Positions 1 through 9,438 of a stretch of 64,000 bases of DNA are shown one piece after another. The stretch is from the NCBI GenBank assembly GCA_947497485.1, contig CANMHB010000007.1:102371-166370 (forward strand), read 5' to 3'. Positions within the stretch are counted from its first letter, which is position 1. Each line of letters begins with the position of its first letter. Below the pieces are notes generated by a model. The model had not been told where the DNA came from. It saw only the letters and a program-made list of their open reading frames with translations, and searched no databases. Source of the stretch: Flavobacteriales bacterium (GTDB lineage: Bacteria; Bacteroidota; Bacteroidia; Flavobacteriales_D; Crocinitomicaceae). The position numbers and the translations under genes were made by a program.

Positions 1-203
1 GCTTCATTTGGTTGTTTTTCTATTATTTGTTTTCTTCGAGCATTATAAAAATCGGTCACCATGTTCGGATCTTTTTTCCATGCTTGCGGAGTCGCAACAT
101 CTTCAATTTTATATTGTTCCCACAAACCGCCCGTATCTCGAAAAGTGCTAATTCCACTTTCGGCGCTCATTCCTGCTCCTGAAAAAACAACAATTTTTTT
201 CAT
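1..203 (-). CDS. cobB: Sir2-family NAD-dependent deacylase (CobB/SIRT5 type), partial
   Basis: Only the first 67 codons are present; the rest runs off the left edge. I translated the minus strand from the ATG at 201-203. The sirtuin NAD-binding signature GAGMSAESGISTFRD (residues 9-23) is followed by GLWEQY and by the segment FYNARRKQ. The Tyr-x-x-Arg of that segment is the pair that, in E. coli CobB and human SIRT5, binds negatively charged acyl groups, so desuccinylase-type activity as well as deacetylation is expected. It should act in the cytoplasm on acyl-lysine with NAD+. It is divergent from the cargo gene starting at 252, with a 48-bp shared upstream region. The zinc-binding half is not in the window, so completeness cannot be judged. 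Confidence 0.9.
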   Translation of the reverse strand, partial: MKKIVVFSGAGMSAESGISTFRDTGGLWEQYKIEDVATPQAWKKDPNMVTDFYNARRKQIIEKQPNE

Positions 204-251
204 TATATTAAAAATGAGTACTAAATTTATATAAAATTTTAAAACTTAATC

Positions 252-2042
252 ATGAAAAAATCTTTACTATCAACTGTTGCTTTAGCTTTTGGTGGTTTTG
301 CCTTTGCGCAACCATTATATGTTAGCACCACACCTTCTAACCGCGTTGCAGTTTTGGAGGAGTATACTGGAAATTTCTGTACGTATTGTCCGGATGGTCA
401 CGCCATTGCTCAAGAAAATATTGAGCCAACCGGTGCGATAACATTAAAAATCCAAACCGGAGGGTTTTCAAGTACAGACCCTGTTTTTGGTGGATCATTA
501 CAAACCCCGACAGGAGAATTAATTGCAGCACCTTTTGATTCTCAAGGATATCCAAATGGTTCGGTAAGTAGAAAAGCAGGAAATACAGGTATCGGAAGAG
601 GAGAATGGGTTGCTGCTGTAAATGCCATTCAATCACAAGCTTCACCAGTGAATATTTATGTTGCAGGAACTGTTGATGTTACAACAAGACAGTTAATTGT
701 TACCGCGGAATACTACTACACAGGAGCACCTTCTAGCGCAACGAACTACTTACATATTGGATATTACCAAGATAATGTACCAGCTTATCAATATGACCCT
801 GGATTCAACCCAAATCAATTTTACCTATTAGATGAGGGTATTTATGATTTTGATCATTGCTTTAGAGATATGGTTAATGGTACATGGGGACAAGCAATCT
901 CTAACCTTTCTCAAGGTTCAACAGCATTAATAATTGATACGATTACTTTACCAGCATCTTTTAACTCGTTTGACTTAGAAGCTGGTGCAATTAAATTGTT
1001 TGCATTTATTTCGCAAACTTCTCAGGGAGAAATAGTTACTGCAGCCAAAGCTACACCAACATTTACTAACTGGCCTTCAACAAATGAAGCAGGATTGATT
1101 TATGCTTCTTCAATTAAAAATGAAAATTGTATCGGTAAAACAGGTTCATATGCCCCTAAAGCTCTAATTGCAGCTTATGGATCTGATGGTTTAAGTACAA
1201 TTGATTTGGCTTATGGAGTGAATGGTGGAACTGCAAATCAATCACTAACAAACCTTGGTTTGGCACATAATGAAAAAAAGGCTGTTACTCTAACATCAGC
1301 ACCTTTTACTTATGCTGCAACCAACAATTTCAATCTTGCAATCTCAAATCCAAATGGATCTGCAGACCCTTCGGCAGCGGATAATACATTTTCAGGAACA
1401 TTTAACGGCGGCAATACTGGAACTGCAGATAAAATAAAAATAGAAGTGAAAGGAGATGCTTACATGGCGGATGAGTCTTCATTCAAAGTGAAAAATGGTG
1501 CTGGAACAGTTGTTTTAGATGTGCCACTTGGCTCAATGACAAACAGCACTACAACAAGCTGGTATGTTTCCGTCCCAAACGGTGTGGAGTGTTATACTTT
1601 TGAATTGTTTGATGATTATGGTGATGGTTGGGGATATAATACTACCTCATATTTCAAGGTAATCAATTATACAGGAAACACTTTGGGCGCGACAATCAAA
1701 AACATTAACACCAAAACGGATTTAGAGTCTGCATATGTTGGCGCAACTGAAATTACAAGTGGTGGAACAGCTGTTGGTTTGATGGATCAAGAGATGGCTG
1801 CATTCAATGTTTATCCAAATCCAGCATCCGATGTTTTAAATGTTTCTTTTGAAGCAGGTCAATCTGATTATTCAGTTGCATTGACAGATTTACAAGGTCG
1901 TGTTGTTTCAACTCACGAAATCAATAACGCTTCTGGAACACAATTGGTTTCATTTGAAACTTCAAATGTTGCTAAAGGAAGTTACATTGTGGTTGTTTCA
2001 TCTGATAAAGGACAAATAACTAAGAATGTAGTTGTAAAATAA
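252..2042 (+). CDS. Secreted Omp28-domain protein with T9SS type A sorting domain
   Basis: 596 aa. Residues 1-20 form a signal peptide ending FAFAQ. An Omp28-like (thioredoxin-related) region follows, with EEYTGNFCTYCPDGH at 37-50, giving a Cys43-x-x-Cys46 pair. A beta-rich segment containing FELFDDYGDGWGY lies around residue 450, and the last ~80 residues are a type A sorting domain (NVYPNPASDVLNV, ending in a Lys-rich tail). It is probably exported by Sec, carried across the outer membrane by the T9SS and anchored or released at the surface. The role of the Omp28 domain is unknown. A paralogue with the same domain is at 33836-35851. The gene is monocistronic, ended by the hairpin at 2062-2092. 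Confidence 0.85.
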   Translation: MKKSLLSTVALAFGGFAFAQPLYVSTTPSNRVAVLEEYTGNFCTYCPDGHAIAQENIEPTGAITLKIQTGGFSSTDPVFGGSLQTPTGELIAAPFDSQGYPNGSVSRKAGNTGIGRGEWVAAVNAIQSQASPVNIYVAGTVDVTTRQLIVTAEYYYTGAPSSATNYLHIGYYQDNVPAYQYDPGFNPNQFYLLDEGIYDFDHCFRDMVNGTWGQAISNLSQGSTALIIDTITLPASFNSFDLEAGAIKLFAFISQTSQGEIVTAAKATPTFTNWPSTNEAGLIYASSIKNENCIGKTGSYAPKALIAAYGSDGLSTIDLAYGVNGGTANQSLTNLGLAHNEKKAVTLTSAPFTYAATNNFNLAISNPNGSADPSAADNTFSGTFNGGNTGTADKIKIEVKGDAYMADESSFKVKNGAGTVVLDVPLGSMTNSTTTSWYVSVPNGVECYTFELFDDYGDGWGYNTTSYFKVINYTGNTLGATIKNINTKTDLESAYVGATEITSGGTAVGLMDQEMAAFNVYPNPASDVLNVSFEAGQSDYSVALTDLQGRVVSTHEINNASGTQLVSFETSNVAKGSYIVVVSSDKGQITKNVVVK

Positions 2043-2061
2043 CTAACACTTTTTTACTTTG

Positions 2062-2092
2062 AAACGGCGGTCATTTGATCGCCGTTTTTTTT
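2062..2092 (+). terminator. Intrinsic terminator after the Omp28 cargo gene
   Basis: Stem AAACGGCG (2062-2069) pairs with CGCCGTTT (2080-2087) around a 10-base loop, followed by a run of T that reaches the stop codon of the opposing methyltransferase gene. On the minus strand the hairpin is followed by only a weak T tract, so it mainly serves the plus-strand gene. Confidence 0.85.
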
Positions 2093-2621
2093 AAATGTAT
2101 TTTTTGCAAAATTCCCACAAAACAATGCCAGCACATACACTGACATTTAAACTGTGTTTGGTTCCGAATTGAGGAATCTCAATAACGTAGTCGGAACTAT
2201 CAACGACTTCTTGTTTTACCCCATTTACTTCATTACCAAAAACCAGTGCAAATTTATCTCCTGGTAGCTTATTTATCTCTTGCAAATAAGTTGTTTGCTC
2301 AGTCTGTTCAATCGAACAAAGCGTATAGCCTTGATTTTTAAGTTCTGAACAAATTTCGGATATACCGTTTCTGTATTCCCAAGCGATAGTTTCTGTTGCT
2401 CCAAGCGCAGTTTTGTGAATATCTTTATGCGGAGGACAAGCCGTGATTCCACAAAGGTAGATTTTGAAAATATTAAAGGCATCGGCCGTTCTAAAAAAAG
2501 ACCCGATGTTATTCAACGAACGGATATCGTCCAAAATCACAACAATCGGATTTTTCTGCTGATTTTTAAATTCTTCTTCGGAAATGCGATCTAGTTCCCA
2601 GAGTTTTAGTTTTTTGTTCAT
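2091..2621 (-). CDS. TrmH/SpoU-family RNA 2'-O-methyltransferase
   Basis: 176 aa, a minimal SpoU-type enzyme. All three family motifs are visible: motif 1 LNNIGSFFRTADAF (36-49, with Asn38 and the catalytic-site Arg44), motif 2 FGNEVNGV (128-135) and motif 3 IPQFGTKHSLNVSVCAGI (149-166), which form the knotted SAM-binding site. It should methylate a ribose 2'-OH in tRNA or rRNA using S-adenosylmethionine. The length matches single-domain TrmH/TrmL proteins without an extra RNA-binding domain, so the target nucleotide cannot be assigned. It is convergent with the upstream cargo gene and divergent from mutS. Confidence 0.9.
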   Translation of the reverse strand: MNKKLKLWELDRISEEEFKNQQKNPIVVILDDIRSLNNIGSFFRTADAFNIFKIYLCGITACPPHKDIHKTALGATETIAWEYRNGISEICSELKNQGYTLCSIEQTEQTTYLQEINKLPGDKFALVFGNEVNGVKQEVVDSSDYVIEIPQFGTKHSLNVSVCAGIVLWEFCKKYI

Positions 2622-2702
2622 TATTACAAATTTATAGCGAAAAATCTTGCGAGATAATTTCTATCTTTATTCTTTCATTTTAAATCCAAATTTTTGTTCT
2701 AA

Positions 2703-5327
2703 GTGAGTTCCCAGAAAGCGGTCGCTGAAACACCATTAATGAAGCAGTATAATCAGATAAAAGCCCGGCATCCGGAAGCTTTATTACTATTTCGTGTGGG
2801 CGATTTTTACGAGACTTTTGGTGAGGATGCTATTAAAACTTCCAAAATTTTGGGTATCATATTAACGAAAAGAAAAAATGGTTCGGCATCCGAAATTGAA
2901 TTGGCTGGGTTTCCTCATCATTCGTTAGATACTTACTTGCCAAAATTAGTTCGAGCCGGACAGCGGGTCGCAATTTGCGATCAGTTGGAAGATCCAAAAA
3001 TGACCAAAACGATCGTCAAAAGAGGTGTTACCGAATTAGTTACTCCAGGAGTTTCTTTCAATGATCAGGTTCTGGAACAAGGGAAAAATAATTTCTTGTG
3101 TGCAATTCATTTTGGAAAGGATGAACATGGTATTGCTTTTTTAGATGTATCAACGGGTGAATTTTTAGTTGCTCAAGGAACAAAAGAGTATATCGATAAA
3201 TTGATAAGTGGCTTTGATCCAAGTGAAATCGTTTTTCAAAAAAACAAAACAAAAGATTTTCAAACACATTTCGGCGATCATTATCATACTTTTAGACTCG
3301 ATGACTGGGCATTTACCGAAGAATTTGCGAAAGAAAGTTTGAACAAACATTTTGGAACGAAGACTCTAAAAGGTTTCGGAATTGAAAATCTTTCTCAAGC
3401 AATTATTGCCGCAGGGGCTGTTTTTTATTATTTGAGTGAAAATCAACATCAACGGCTAGGACATATTACGTCTATTTCGCGCATCGAAGAAGAAAAATAT
3501 GTTTGGTTGGATCGGTTTACAGTTCGGAACTTGGAATTGGTTTATTCGACTAACGAGAATGCTAAAACACTTTGTGATATATTAGACAAAACCTATACTC
3601 CAATGGGCGGTCGACTGATGAAGCGCTGGATGGTTTTACCTCTAAAGGATGAAAAGCCTATCAATGAACGATTGGATGTTGTTGATTTTTTAAAGAAGAA
3701 TGAGGAAATAGCTTTTGAACTCGGTCAGCGTTTACGTGAAATTGGCGACCTTGAACGTTTGATTTCAAAAGTGGCTGTTGGGAAAGTGAATCCAAAAGAG
3801 GTCATGCATTTGCGTAGAACTTTGTTGCAAATCAAACCGATAAAGATTTTGTTACAGCAAGAGAAAATCGTTTCTCTTGTCAAAATGATGGATCAATTAA
3901 ATCCCTGTGATACACTTATTGACTTGATTGAAAAGACACTTACCGACGAGCCGGCAGGTCAGATTGGAAAGGGTGCTGTTATTCGTTCGGGATGTAATTC
4001 TGAATTGGATGAACTACGTGAGATTTCCTTCAATGGAAAAGATTATCTGGAGCAATTGCAAGAAAGAGAATCGCAAAGAACAGGAATTCCAAGTTTGAAG
4101 ATTTCATTCAACAATGTTTTTGGTTACTACATCGAAGTAAGAAATACGCATAAGGATAAAGTACCGGAAGATTGGATTCGTAAACAAACATTAGTAAATG
4201 CAGAGCGCTATATTACCGAAGAACTGAAGGAATACGAGACAAAAATTCTTGGCGCTGAAGAAAAGATCTTGGCAATTGAAACAAAACTTTTTCAGGATTT
4301 GGTATTCAACATGGCTGATTATATTCAACCGATTCAGCATAATGCTTTGGTGATCGCGCGATTAGATTGCTTGTTTTCGTTTGCTCAGGTTGCCCTTGAG
4401 AATAATTATAATCGTCCGCAAATAAACGACGGATACGTTTTGGATATTAAAAACGGAAGGCACCCCGTAATTGAAAAACGCCTACCAATCGGTGAGGAAT
4501 ATATTGCAAATGATGTTTTTCTAGACAATTCTAGTCAGCAAATCATTATGATTACCGGTCCTAATATGAGCGGAAAAAGCGCCATTCTTCGTCAAACAGC
4601 TTTAATTGCTCTGATGGCACAAATGGGCAGTTTTGTGCCTGCTGACGAAGCCAAAATAGGATTGGTAGACAAAGTGTTTACACGCGTTGGCGCATCGGAC
4701 AATATTTCTTCAGGGGAATCTACGTTTATGGTTGAAATGAATGAAACGGCTAGTATACTTAATAACATCTCTGAAAGAAGCCTCATTTTACTTGATGAAA
4801 TCGGAAGAGGTACGAGCACCTACGATGGAATTTCCATTGCTTGGGCAATCGCCGAGTTCATTCACGAGAATCCAAAAGCAAAATGCAAAACGCTTTTTGC
4901 CACCCATTATCATGAACTGAATGAAATGTCAAAGCGCTTTGAAAGAATCCATAATTTCAATGTTTTAGTTAAAGAAACCGCTAAAAACGTTTTATTCTTG
5001 CGAAAATTAGTTCCCGGAGGAAGTGAACACTCGTTTGGAATTCACGTCGCTAAAATGGCAGGGATGCCTCCATTAGTGATTCAACGTGCAGAACAAGTTT
5101 TAAAAGATTTGGAAAATTCTCACTCTGAAGTCGGGGGTAAAAAACAAAAGGTTTCGAAAAAACAAAATTCGAACGGATCCGAAAATATGCAACTCAGTTT
5201 TTTTCAATTAAACGATCCAGTCCTAGAGCAAATCCATGATGAATTAGTTACGATTGACATCAACACACTAACACCAGTTGAGGCACTGATGAAACTTCAC
5301 GAAATCAAAAAGTTAACCGGAGGATAG
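2703..5327 (+). CDS. mutS: DNA mismatch repair protein MutS
   Basis: 874 aa, full length. The mismatch-reading Phe-x-Glu is in RVGDFYETF (Phe35, Glu37). The C-terminal ATPase has Walker A GPNMSGKS (619-626), Walker [13 protein letters not shown] (Asp698-Glu699) and the FATHYHEL loop, and a helix-turn-helix dimerisation tail closes the protein. It binds mispairs and recruits MutL. The start is GTG at 2703; the next in-frame ATG (2739) would give [13 protein letters not shown] and remove only 12 residues, so either is possible. It heads an operon: the next gene starts one base after its stop. Confidence 0.97.
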   Translation: MSSQKAVAETPLMKQYNQIKARHPEALLLFRVGDFYETFGEDAIKTSKILGIILTKRKNGSASEIELAGFPHHSLDTYLPKLVRAGQRVAICDQLEDPKMTKTIVKRGVTELVTPGVSFNDQVLEQGKNNFLCAIHFGKDEHGIAFLDVSTGEFLVAQGTKEYIDKLISGFDPSEIVFQKNKTKDFQTHFGDHYHTFRLDDWAFTEEFAKESLNKHFGTKTLKGFGIENLSQAIIAAGAVFYYLSENQHQRLGHITSISRIEEEKYVWLDRFTVRNLELVYSTNENAKTLCDILDKTYTPMGGRLMKRWMVLPLKDEKPINERLDVVDFLKKNEEIAFELGQRLREIGDLERLISKVAVGKVNPKEVMHLRRTLLQIKPIKILLQQEKIVSLVKMMDQLNPCDTLIDLIEKTLTDEPAGQIGKGAVIRSGCNSELDELREISFNGKDYLEQLQERESQRTGIPSLKISFNNVFGYYIEVRNTHKDKVPEDWIRKQTLVNAERYITEELKEYETKILGAEEKILAIETKLFQDLVFNMADYIQPIQHNALVIARLDCLFSFAQVALENNYNRPQINDGYVLDIKNGRHPVIEKRLPIGEEYIANDVFLDNSSQQIIMITGPNMSGKSAILRQTALIALMAQMGSFVPADEAKIGLVDKVFTRVGASDNISSGESTFMVEMNETASILNNISERSLILLDEIGRGTSTYDGISIAWAIAEFIHENPKAKCKTLFATHYHELNEMSKRFERIHNFNVLVKETAKNVLFLRKLVPGGSEHSFGIHVAKMAGMPPLVIQRAEQVLKDLENSHSEVGGKKQKVSKKQNSNGSENMQLSFFQLNDPVLEQIHDELVTIDINTLTPVEALMKLHEIKKLTGG

Positions 5328-5328
5328 T

Positions 5329-5793
5329 ATGGAAGTTTCAATCAGAAAAATGCGTTGGAAACTTTTTTTACTCGGACTGTTTAAAATTCCGATTATTGGT
5401 TTTGTTCGACCAAAGCTCGTTTCAATTGACAATAAAGAAATTGTTATCTCAATTTCATTGAGGAAACGAACTAAAAATCATTTGAATTCGATGTATTTTG
5501 GAGCTTTGGCTGTTGGGGCGGATGTTGCTGCTGGAATATTAGCATTTTACTTTTCTGAAAAAAATAACAAAAAAATTTCCTTAGCCTTTAAAGGAATGAA
5601 CGCCCAATTTTTAAAACGTGCTGAAAGTAACATTCGATTTATTTGTTCTGAAGGAGAAATGATTGAAGAGATGGTTCAAATGAGTATCAATTCTGGTGAA
5701 AGACAGAATCAGTCTGTGAAGGTTAATGCGATGAATGAGCATAATGAAATCGTGGCGATTTTTGAAATGGTTGTATCTTTGAAAGTTTTATAA
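5329..5793 (+). CDS. DUF4442 hotdog-fold protein (putative acyl-thioesterase-like)
   Basis: 154 aa. The pattern MRWKLFLLGLFKIPIIGF, then VRPKLVSIDNKEI, RTKNHLNSMYFGAL and a hydrophobic helix, is typical of DUF4442, a single hotdog domain related to PaaI-type thioesterases. The HLNSMYFGAL segment matches the central hotdog helix where related enzymes bind acyl-thioesters. Substrate is unknown. It begins one base after mutS and its TAA shares a base with the ATG of the next gene, so it is translationally linked to both. No mismatch repair role is implied by the family; the linkage may be purely transcriptional. Confidence 0.75.
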   Translation: MEVSIRKMRWKLFLLGLFKIPIIGFVRPKLVSIDNKEIVISISLRKRTKNHLNSMYFGALAVGADVAAGILAFYFSEKNNKKISLAFKGMNAQFLKRAESNIRFICSEGEMIEEMVQMSINSGERQNQSVKVNAMNEHNEIVAIFEMVVSLKVL

Positions 5794-6710
5794 TGAGTAG
5801 GGTCCTTTTATTTTTACTTCCGATGTTCTTCTATTATTCTTGTGGGCTTGAAACAGCTTCACCAGATTATAATTCAGATCTAATAATCGCATCAAATTTT
5901 CTTCATCCAAAGGATTCTGTGCACTATAAAAATTTTGAAAAGAAAACAAAAATCCACATAAAGATTATCCACTTATCGGCTGATAATATTCAAAATCAAT
6001 TAAATAATGCTGGTTACAATTCAAAAATCGATCTAATTTTTGTAAAATCGATAAAAGATTTAAAATCAATTAATGATAAAAACCTTCATGCGTTCAGTTA
6101 TAATTATTTGAAATCAGAATTAAGTTCTTACAAACCAGTTCAAAACAATAGATGGTTAATAGCTGGAATCGACCCCTATATATTTTCTTATTTCGAGCAA
6201 GATTCTATAATCCGACCTGAAGAATATAGTGATTTAACCGATGGGTTTTTATGGGCAACTCCAAATGAAGAAAATATTGATGTATTTTTAGCTTACACCA
6301 AATACCATTTAAGAAAAAATGAAAAAGGTGCTTTTAGGAAATGGAAACAAAATCTTAAAAGAAATCAAGTGATTTTCGACAAAGGAACAGATAGCCTGGC
6401 GTCACAACAGTTTTTATTATCAAAGGAAAGTGATATTTTATCTGATAAACGTCTATCAAAACAGAAAAAACGAGTGATTTTTATTCCAAAAGGGATCAAG
6501 GGGAAATATTATTCGGATAAATACAGTGTAGCTTTGGTTGAGCAAGCTTCAAACTTTCATAATGCAAAGCGATTGTTGAAATACATAAATAGACTTGGTA
6601 GAATCCCAGCGCCATACCATATAAAACCATATCCTAAAGACGATAAAAAGGATAATATTAGTCGCTTATCGAACGAATCCATTTTATCTAATCTTGACAA
6701 ATTCAACTAA
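5793..6710 (+). CDS. Lipoprotein resembling Fe(3+)-binding periplasmic proteins (FutA/FbpA-like), orphan
   Basis: 305 aa. A short signal peptide ends in a lipobox FYYSC (Cys17). The order of features follows iron-type solute-binding proteins: SDLIIASNF at the start of the first lobe; KNFEKKTKIHIKII; a SADNIQNQLNNAGYNSKIDLIFV segment (position of the SADEL...EG.NSPAD pattern); YSDLTDGFLWATP; and a late NAKRLLKYINRLGRIP resembling the ENA.KLLEYL end pattern. No permease or ATPase gene is adjacent, unlike normal ABC loci. The protein may have lost iron binding or may act with distant partners. The assignment rests on pattern resemblance only. It overlaps the preceding stop by one base. Confidence 0.5.
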   Translation: MSRVLLFLLPMFFYYSCGLETASPDYNSDLIIASNFLHPKDSVHYKNFEKKTKIHIKIIHLSADNIQNQLNNAGYNSKIDLIFVKSIKDLKSINDKNLHAFSYNYLKSELSSYKPVQNNRWLIAGIDPYIFSYFEQDSIIRPEEYSDLTDGFLWATPNEENIDVFLAYTKYHLRKNEKGAFRKWKQNLKRNQVIFDKGTDSLASQQFLLSKESDILSDKRLSKQKKRVIFIPKGIKGKYYSDKYSVALVEQASNFHNAKRLLKYINRLGRIPAPYHIKPYPKDDKKDNISRLSNESILSNLDKFN

Positions 6711-6715
6711 CATTT

Positions 6716-7075
6716 ATGGATCATGCACTTGAAGAGCGTTTTCAAAAACTAAAGTTACATCTGGAAAAAGATTTTGGGGATGGAATGGATGTTCAAGCCT
6801 TACTTTTTTTAATTGGCGTTAATGAATTAGGAATTGGACATCGCAATTTTTCCAAACAAGAGAAAACAGATTTATTGCATATTGCAATTTGCACGCTACT
6901 AGAACCATATGGTTATTATGAATTTGAATATCGGGATGATGAAAACTGGCCTCACTTTAAATTGTTAAAGCAATTGCCATCACTAAGTCATTCAGAACAA
7001 CAACATTTAATTAAAGAAGCAATGCTCGATTATTTTATAGAAAACGGGTATTACTCGGAGGAGCAAATTATTTGA
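6716..7075 (+). CDS. Conserved hypothetical protein, 119 aa
   Basis: I do not recognise the family. It is an acidic, mainly helical cytoplasmic protein with no signal peptide or membrane segment. The sequence has FLIGVNELGIG near residue 31, a YGYYEFEYRDDENWPHFKLL stretch and a helical tail. It starts 5 bases after the solute-binding-like gene, so it is the last member of the mutS operon. Its 3' end overlaps the 3' end of the convergent porZ-type gene by 8 bases, and no terminator is visible between them. Confidence 0.7.
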   Translation: MDHALEERFQKLKLHLEKDFGDGMDVQALLFLIGVNELGIGHRNFSKQEKTDLLHIAICTLLEPYGYYEFEYRDDENWPHFKLLKQLPSLSHSEQQHLIKEAMLDYFIENGYYSEEQII

Positions 7076-9386
7076 TTACCAATACTTTCCCAACTTTCTC
7101 ATCCTTTCCCTCATTGGTAGCTGTCCAAATAAAATAAACTCCAGTGGCCACCTTTTCTCCGCTTAGTGTGTTACAATCCCAGGTTGCAGTACCGCCATTT
7201 GATGTGGTTTTGTAGACCAAATTTCCAGCTACATCAGTTATTTTAACATCAGAATCATATCGAATCCCCTGAATTGTAACAGGCCCGAAATAATTTGGCC
7301 TAACAGGGTTGGGAAAAACAATTGTATTTGCGTATTCGGGATCTTCATAACTTGCGTTAGTGCGGTAAGAAACAAGTCCTTTGTCTGTTATGATAAATAA
7401 TTCACCGGTATCATGATTTAATTTGATATCATAAATAACATTTGATATTAAAGGTGAATTTTCGGTTGTAAGGTTTTCAAGAATTTCATTACCATCTGCT
7501 GAAAGCAAAATTAATCCTGAATTAGCTGTTGCCATCCATTTTCGATTACCACCATCGACTTCAATGTCGGTAATGTGTGTCGAGCCCAATAAATATTCTA
7601 CATTCCCTTCGAAATTAATTTTAATGCGCTGCGCATTGTATTCACCTGCATTTGCGTTAAAAACATTTGACGCATTATAAAGAATTGCAAAACCTGCATC
7701 TGTTCCAATCCATATTTCACCATTAAAATCAGCAGCAATTGCAGTTACATTTGATGATGGCAAATCTCCAGTAAATGACCCGGTGGTTAGTTGTTTAAAT
7801 TGGTCATCTGATTCATCCTCGATTGTTCCTTTGTGATTATATCCAAAAAGCCCTTCATCTAAAATACTGAACCAAATATTGTTGTCAAAATCGACAATCA
7901 TTTTTTGAGAGAACTTATTTCTAGCCTCAAAACCACAGTCGAAATTTTTCCAAGTTCCATTCTTGTCTAGAACATTCAACGGTTTTTCGCTGTAGCCATT
8001 TAAAGCCCAAAGATTTCCATCTTCATCATACGAAATATCGGAAACCAAACTCCAACCATTACCCAAATTTGTTTGTTCAATCGTTGAATTTACAGAATTA
8101 TAGCATTCGGTTAGATTTCCGTTAATTACAGAAATAGGTTCAGAGGAATAGGTGCAAATCGCACTTTGTTCAGGATTTTTGGGATTTATAGCTACATCTA
8201 AATAATCCCAAATATTTTTATTTTGCCATTCTGTCGTGTTATCAATTGTTTTGCAATTCCAGGTTTCATTTTGAAAAAAATGTACCCCATTCTTGGAGAA
8301 AGTTGGTTGCTTTCCTGAAAGTCGACCGGAGGCGATTGCCAAGGTCCCTTTTTGCCAATCCATAGCGTAAAAATTCTTATTTAGTGGACCGCTGATGGAA
8401 TAAGGTTTGTAATCAACTTCCGTCGGAAAAAAAAGAAGACCCAAATTGTTATCTGCAGCCCAAAGTCCGTTCGCGTTTTTAACACATCTATTTAAATTGA
8501 AATAAGCGTCAAAATTTGAAGAGGTGTAGGATTCAATTACACTCAATGAATTGTCATATACAAAGCATCCGCCATTTAAACTTACCACGAGATTACCATC
8601 AACCTCGTTTATCGAATTGATTTGTGCAATCCATGGAAAATTCGTGATATTCGTTTTTCCAAAGGGTTCAATGGCAAAAACTGAATCACTCACAACTGCC
8701 GTTTGACTTTTGAATAGTATTGTTAAATAGCCATTGTGAAATTCCAATTCCGAAAAATAGCCAACACTCGAATAGTTCGGTAATCCCTGACTTGAAACCC
8801 ATTGAGATTCATCAGGAAGAGCTGGGTTGTTGTAATTACCTTTAAGCAATCTCGTAGGAGTAAGAGCAAAAATCGTATCGTTTCGAATACCAACATCATT
8901 GATTTTCTCCAATGTTCCGGTTGGATAATACGTTTCTTTTACTTCATTTTTAATGGGGTCTATTTTTAAAATGGAACAATCATTTGCCGCTAAAACGAAT
9001 GAGCCAGCTCTCGCAAAATGATTTATTCGCTTAGAATTCGGTATTTGTGCCAACTTTAATGCAGGAATATTATAAAAGCGCCCATTTTTATATTTATCGA
9101 TGTTGCCATTTGAGTATCCAATAAATAAGGCTTGATCAACATCATCGTAGAAAATACTGCTTATTTCAATGTCAGATAGGCCATTCAAGGAGGTGAAAAG
9201 CTCATGTGATTCGTCAGATAAACTTAAGACTGAAAGCCCATTTTCGTATGCTGTGTAGATAAACTGACCATCTTCTACAACATCTATGGCTTTTGCCGTG
9301 ACAACATGCAATCGCCACTCGCCCATTCCGATTTGCGCTCGAACAAATCCAATTGTTATGAATAGAACGGAAAGGAGCTGCTTCAT
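7068..9386 (-). CDS. porZ: PorZ-type T9SS surface component (beta-propeller protein with CTD)
   Basis: 772 aa. Signal peptide to about residue 18 (GFVRAQ). Next come two-component-regulator-like propeller blades (for example VEDGQFIYTAYENGLSVL, ALFIGYSNGNIDKYK, EIWIGTDAGFAILYN, RKWMATANSGLILLS), and the end is a sorting-type C-terminal domain: VFPNPVRPN, VKITDVAGNLVYK, GVYFIWTATNEGK, VGKVLVIK. Two propellers plus a CTD is the PorZ architecture. PorZ in Porphyromonas gingivalis belongs to the surface attachment complex that handles CTD removal and delivery of anionic LPS. It follows lysS by 52 bp on the same strand. A generic propeller cargo is the alternative. Confidence 0.75.
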   Translation of the reverse strand: MKQLLSVLFITIGFVRAQIGMGEWRLHVVTAKAIDVVEDGQFIYTAYENGLSVLSLSDESHELFTSLNGLSDIEISSIFYDDVDQALFIGYSNGNIDKYKNGRFYNIPALKLAQIPNSKRINHFARAGSFVLAANDCSILKIDPIKNEVKETYYPTGTLEKINDVGIRNDTIFALTPTRLLKGNYNNPALPDESQWVSSQGLPNYSSVGYFSELEFHNGYLTILFKSQTAVVSDSVFAIEPFGKTNITNFPWIAQINSINEVDGNLVVSLNGGCFVYDNSLSVIESYTSSNFDAYFNLNRCVKNANGLWAADNNLGLLFFPTEVDYKPYSISGPLNKNFYAMDWQKGTLAIASGRLSGKQPTFSKNGVHFFQNETWNCKTIDNTTEWQNKNIWDYLDVAINPKNPEQSAICTYSSEPISVINGNLTECYNSVNSTIEQTNLGNGWSLVSDISYDEDGNLWALNGYSEKPLNVLDKNGTWKNFDCGFEARNKFSQKMIVDFDNNIWFSILDEGLFGYNHKGTIEDESDDQFKQLTTGSFTGDLPSSNVTAIAADFNGEIWIGTDAGFAILYNASNVFNANAGEYNAQRIKINFEGNVEYLLGSTHITDIEVDGGNRKWMATANSGLILLSADGNEILENLTTENSPLISNVIYDIKLNHDTGELFIITDKGLVSYRTNASYEDPEYANTIVFPNPVRPNYFGPVTIQGIRYDSDVKITDVAGNLVYKTTSNGGTATWDCNTLSGEKVATGVYFIWTATNEGKDEKVGKVLVIK

Positions 9387-9438
9387 TTAAATTAAACGCA
9401 AAATCTTGACAAAAATTGAATTCAAAAGTTCTTTTTTA

